Shown one piece after another: positions 7,496-10,726 of a DNA stretch of 10,726 nt (the stretch's first letter is position 1; every line of letters starts with the position of its first letter). Both the position numbers and the translations under genes were made by a program. The notes beneath the pieces were generated by a model, which saw only the letters and a program-made list of their open reading frames with translations, did no database searches and was not told the origin of the DNA. Source of the stretch: Hyphomicrobiaceae bacterium UBA4118. Its GTDB lineage: Bacteria; Pseudomonadota; Alphaproteobacteria; Rhizobiales; Methyloligellaceae. The stretch covers positions 1 through 10,726 of the forward strand of contig DFXC01000033.1 in NCBI GenBank assembly GCA_002383105.1, read 5' to 3'.

Positions 7496-9676
7496 ATGAC
7501 GCGCATACCCTCCTTCGCCGAGGTGAATTTCGACAGCCGGAACAGGTCGGGCGCCGTCGCCCCGGCGACAACTGCCCCCCCCTGGCAGACGCCCGAAGGC
7601 ATCGCCGTGCAGCCGGCTTACGGGCCGAAGGACATCGCCGGCTTCGACTTCCTCTTCCTCGACGGCTTGCCGGGCCTGCCGCCGTATCTGCGCGGCCCCT
7701 ACCCCACCATGTATGTGCAGCGGCCCTGGACGGTCCGGCAATATTCCGGCTTCTCCACCGCCGAAGATTCTAACGCCTTCTATCGGCGGAACCTCGCCGC
7801 GGGCCAGCAGGGCGTCTCCATCGCCTTCGACCTCGCCACCCATCGCGGCTACGACTCAGACCATCCGCGCGTGACCGGCGACGTGGGCATGGCGGGTGTC
7901 GCCATCGATTCCATCTACGACATGCGCACCCTGTTCGACGGCATCCCGCTCGACCATGTGTCCGTCTCCATGACCATGAACGGCGCGGTGCTGCCGGTGC
8001 TTGCGCTCTTCATCGTCGCCGGCGAGGAGCAGGGCGTGCCGCCGGAGAAGCTCTCAGGGACCATCCAGAACGACATCCTGAAAGAGTTCATGGTGCGCAA
8101 CACCTATATCTACCCGCCCACGCCTTCGATGCGCATCGTGTCGGACATCTTCGCCTACACCAGCAAGAGGATGCCGAAATTCAACTCGATCTCGATCTCG
8201 GGCTATCACATGCAGGAGGCAGGAGCGACGGCCGACCTCGAGCTCGCCTATACGCTCGCCGACGGCATCGAGTATGTGCGCGCCGGCGTCGCGACCGGGC
8301 TCGGCGTCGATGCCTTTGCGCCGCGGCTTTCCTTCTTCTGGGCGATCGGCATGAACTTCTTCATGGAGATCGCCAAGATGCGCGCCGCGCGCCTCCTCTG
8401 GGCGAAGCTGATGCAAGAAGAGTTCGCCCCCAAGGACCCGCGCTCGCTCGCTCTGCGTACCCATTGCCAGACGAGCGGCTGGAGCCTGGCCGCGCAGGAC
8501 GTGTTCAACAACGTGGTGCGCACTTGCGTCGAGGCCATGGCGGCGACGCAAGGCCACACCCAGTCGCTGCACACCAACGCGCTCGACGAGGCGCTCGCGC
8601 TGCCGACCGATTTCTCGGCGCGCATCGCCCGCAACACCCAGCTGATGCTGCAGCAGGAATCAGGCACCACCCGCGTCATCGACCCGTGGGGCGGCAGCTT
8701 CTATGTCGAGCGCCTCACCTACGATCTCGCCGCCCGCGCCTTGAAGCATATCGAGGAGGTGGAGAAGATCGGCGGCATGGCGAAGGCCATCGAGGCCGGC
8801 ATCCCAAAACGCATGATCGAGCAGGCCGCAACGGCCACCCAAGGCCGCATCGATTCGAAGCGCCAGACCATTGTCGGCGTGAACAAATACCGGCCCGGCA
8901 GCGAGGCCGACATCGCGATCTTGAAAGTGGACAACCGATCGGTGCGGCGTCAGCAGCTCGACAAGCTCGCCCGCCTCAAGGCGGAGCGCGACGAGAGGGA
9001 AGTGCAGAGCGCCCTTGACGCGCTCACCCAAAGCGCTGAGACAGGCACTGGCAATTTGCTCGAAGGTGCCGTCGCGGCCGCCCGCGCCAAGGCAACCGTG
9101 GGCGAGATATCCTACGCGCTCGAGAAGGTATACGGGCGCCACCGGGCGGACGTTTCGGCGATCACCGGGGTCTACAAGGCGGAGATCGGTCGCATGGATG
9201 GAAGCTTGACCCGCATCAAGGAGCTGATCGACTCGTTCGAGACCGAGCATGGGCGGCGCCCGCGCATCCTCGTCGCCAAGATGGGCCAGGACGGGCATGA
9301 CCGGGGACAGAAGGTCATCGCCAGCGCCTTCGCCGATCTCGGCTTCGACGTGGATATCGGGCCCCTGTTCCAGACGCCTGAGGAAGCCGCGGCTCAGGCG
9401 GTCGAGAACGACGTGCATATCGTCGGTGTGTCATCGCTCGCGGCCGGGCACCTCACGCTGGTGCCCGCCTTGCGCGAGGCGCTCGAGGAACAAGGCCGGA
9501 GCGACATCATGATCGTGGTCGGCGGCGTGATTCCACCGCAAGACTATCCCGCGCTGTACCAGGCCGGCGCCAAGGCGATCTTCGGTCCCGGCACGCCGAT
9601 CGCCGACGCCGCCATCGATCTGTTGCAGAAGCTTGGCGCCAAGGCGGACTCTAAGTCCAAGCAAGCAGCCGAGTAG
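7496..9676 (+). CDS. mutB: Methylmalonyl-CoA mutase large (alpha, catalytic) subunit
   Basis: This catalytic subunit uses adenosylcobalamin for the radical rearrangement between (R)-methylmalonyl-CoA and succinyl-CoA, feeding propionyl-CoA or ethylmalonyl-CoA pathway carbon into the TCA cycle. It has 726 residues, close to the Propionibacterium enzyme. The substrate barrel (about 65-560) contains [15 protein letters not shown] at 76-90, with Tyr83 matching Tyr89 of the Propionibacterium protein, Arg201 (matching Arg207) and His238 in SGYHMQEAG (matching His244). The C-terminal cobalamin domain (about 588-715) has Lys595, Asp599 and the cobalt ligand His601 in GQDGHDRG, then [10 protein letters not shown] and [10 protein letters not shown], the DxHxxG...SxL...GG signature. 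All key residues are present, so the enzyme should be active. The gene follows mutA by 6 bases with only weak ribosome binding sequence, suggesting translational coupling. No clear intrinsic terminator follows the stop. Confidence 0.97.
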   Translation: MTRIPSFAEVNFDSRNRSGAVAPATTAPPWQTPEGIAVQPAYGPKDIAGFDFLFLDGLPGLPPYLRGPYPTMYVQRPWTVRQYSGFSTAEDSNAFYRRNLAAGQQGVSIAFDLATHRGYDSDHPRVTGDVGMAGVAIDSIYDMRTLFDGIPLDHVSVSMTMNGAVLPVLALFIVAGEEQGVPPEKLSGTIQNDILKEFMVRNTYIYPPTPSMRIVSDIFAYTSKRMPKFNSISISGYHMQEAGATADLELAYTLADGIEYVRAGVATGLGVDAFAPRLSFFWAIGMNFFMEIAKMRAARLLWAKLMQEEFAPKDPRSLALRTHCQTSGWSLAAQDVFNNVVRTCVEAMAATQGHTQSLHTNALDEALALPTDFSARIARNTQLMLQQESGTTRVIDPWGGSFYVERLTYDLAARALKHIEEVEKIGGMAKAIEAGIPKRMIEQAATATQGRIDSKRQTIVGVNKYRPGSEADIAILKVDNRSVRRQQLDKLARLKAERDEREVQSALDALTQSAETGTGNLLEGAVAAARAKATVGEISYALEKVYGRHRADVSAITGVYKAEIGRMDGSLTRIKELIDSFETEHGRRPRILVAKMGQDGHDRGQKVIASAFADLGFDVDIGPLFQTPEEAAAQAVENDVHIVGVSSLAAGHLTLVPALREALEEQGRSDIMIVVGGVIPPQDYPALYQAGAKAIFGPGTPIADAAIDLLQKLGAKADSKSKQAAE

Positions 9677-9707
9677 GTGTTTGGCATAGCGCGCACCTTG
9701 GTTCGCA

Positions 9708-9717
9708 GATGCGCATC
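9708..9717. repeat. 10-bp perfect palindrome downstream of mutB
   Basis: GATGCGCATC is a perfect self-complementary 10-mer in the 147-bp gap between the mutase operon and the permease gene. It lacks a loop and a following T-run, so it is not a terminator. It might be an operator for the permease gene or chance. Apart from this and a GGAG at 9810-9813, I see nothing definite in the gap. Confidence 0.2.
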
Positions 9718-9823
9718 GAGCCTCATCGTTAGAGAACCGTCATAACTCTGAACTATCCGTCGCCCCGGTCTGTAACAAACGCCAGTCGGGCGAAGCGCAG
9801 AGGCCCTGCGGAGATCGGTTGAA

Positions 9824-10726
9824 ATGTCCGTTACCGGGAGCCAACGGAACTCGGCAACCGGCTTCCTCCGGTCGCAAGCGACGGATATTTTCGCCGCCTC
9901 GTCGCCAGCGTTATCTCGGTGGCCTATGGCCTCTCCTTTGCGGCCCTGATTTTCGCTCCGCCGCTGAGCACATTGCTCGCTTACGGTATTGCCGCGACCT
10001 TCATCACGACGGCAATCAGCGCCTCGATCGTGGCGGCGCGCAGCTCGGTCCCCTTCGCCATCGCCGGTCCTGATCCCACCACGGTCGCGGTCACGGCAAC
10101 TTTGGTGACGGCCCTGATGGCACGGTTCGCCGCCGAAGGCGCGCCAGACGATCTGCTCGCGCCGGTCATCATCATCATGGCTCTCGCCGCCGCGCTCACC
10201 GGGCTCCTGCTCTGTGGTCTCGGTCTGGCACGCGCGGGCGGCGCCATTCGGTTCATCCCCTATCCCGTCATCGGAGGATTTCTCGGTGCGACCGGCTGCT
10301 TGATGGTGAGCGGGGCGGTGCGCATGATCACTGACCATGGGATCGGCATCTCGACCATGGAAGCGCTTCTCGACCCCTCCATTCTCGCCAGGCTTGCGCC
10401 GGCGATCGCTATTGCCCTCGCACTCTACCTCGGCTTGCGGCATCGCAAGGACAGCCCCTACGTGCTGCCCGGCATCTTGCTGGCCGGACTCGCCGCGGCG
10501 CATCTTGCCTTCGCCATCTCCGGGACGAGCCTGGCCGAGGCGCAGGCCCAAGGCTGGCTGTTCAAGGCACCGGCGGCGGTCGGGCTGACCCCGACCTGGG
10601 ATCTCGATGATCTGCGCGCGTTCCCGTGGAAGTACCTGCCCGGCCTGAGCGGCGACCTTTTTGCCGTCATGTTCGTGACGGCGATCAGCACGCTGCTCAA
10701 TACTACCGGGATCGAATTCGTGACCA
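9824..10726 (+). CDS. SulP-family inorganic anion permease, 3' end outside window, probable frameshift near start
   Basis: This is the N-terminal part of an inner-membrane secondary transporter of the SulP (SLC26) family; substrates could be sulfate, bicarbonate or another anion. From 9898 one open frame runs to the window edge without a stop, encoding about seven or eight hydrophobic segments. Family marks include VISVAYGLSFAALIF (TM1), PFAIAGPDPTT, FIPYPVIGGFLGATG and ISTLLNTTGIEF. That frame has no good start: its first start codon after a stop at 9820 is GTG 9919, inside TM1. ATG 9824, with GGAG at 9810-9813, reads MSVTGSQRNS...ATDIFAA in another frame. One extra C near 9897-9898 would join them as ATDIFAALVASVISVAYG, a sensible leader into TM1. 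I therefore infer a missing base, real or technical. The C-terminal STAS or other domain is beyond the window. Confidence 0.82.

Noticed and set aside
9819..10073. 84-codon plus-strand frame at the start of the permease
   Set aside because: It is out of frame with the conserved SulP segments and gives an Arg-rich non-membrane sequence.
9544..10551. 335-codon minus-strand frame over the end of mutB and the permease
   Set aside because: It is low-complexity, rich in Arg/Gly/Asp/His, and antisense to two recognisable protein families.
1..10726. Novel defence, biosynthetic or other multi-gene system
   Set aside because: All the main genes belong to known families without a shared specialised theme. 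The HerA-like ATPase is of the DUF853 type and has no NurA or Sir2-like partner beside it.

Overview
The window is GC-rich bacterial chromosome, most likely from an alphaproteobacterium of the Hyphomicrobiales (Rhizobiales) type. That placement is inference. It rests on the codon bias, the integrase family (the 'QNRD-x-RAGGISE' type I associate with Bradyrhizobium-like genomes), an alphaproteobacterial-style Fe superoxide dismutase, and a two-subunit methylmalonyl-CoA mutase.

Layout, left to right. (1) Positions 1-915 (+) hold the 3' part of a tyrosine recombinase (phage/island integrase). A tandem 11-bp repeat overlaps its stop codon. About 360 bp without a convincing gene follow, containing a strong hairpin and a short palindrome. 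(2) sodB at 1276-1878 (+) is an intact Fe-type superoxide dismutase. (3) It converges, with only 6 bp between stop codons, on a minus-strand pair. The promoter-proximal gene of the pair is a DUF853/YjgR-type HerA-like ATPase (5494-3798), followed by a YheS-type ABC-F ATPase (3753-1885). The DUF853 gene is split by a single-base frameshift between its Walker A and Walker B motifs. (4) Divergent from that pair is the methylmalonyl-CoA mutase operon, small subunit (5642-7489) and large subunit (7496-9676), with a 6-bp gap. (5) From 9824 to the right edge runs the N-terminal part of a SulP-type anion permease. It too appears to lack one base near its start.

Functional themes. The two mutase subunits form the adenosylcobalamin-dependent (R)-methylmalonyl-CoA/succinyl-CoA interconverting enzyme of propionyl-CoA (or ethylmalonyl-CoA) metabolism. 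No mutase chaperone (MeaB) or epimerase gene lies in the window. The other genes are housekeeping or accessory (oxidative-stress defence, ribosome-associated ABC-F ATPase, HerA-like ATPase, anion transport), with no evident shared pathway.

I see no CRISPR array, tRNA, rRNA, toxin-antitoxin pair, defence island or previously undescribed multi-gene system. The most useful observations are the two frameshifts, both explicable as loss of one base from a short C/G run. Next are the structured gap between the integrase and sodB, and the start-codon choice for the small mutase subunit.
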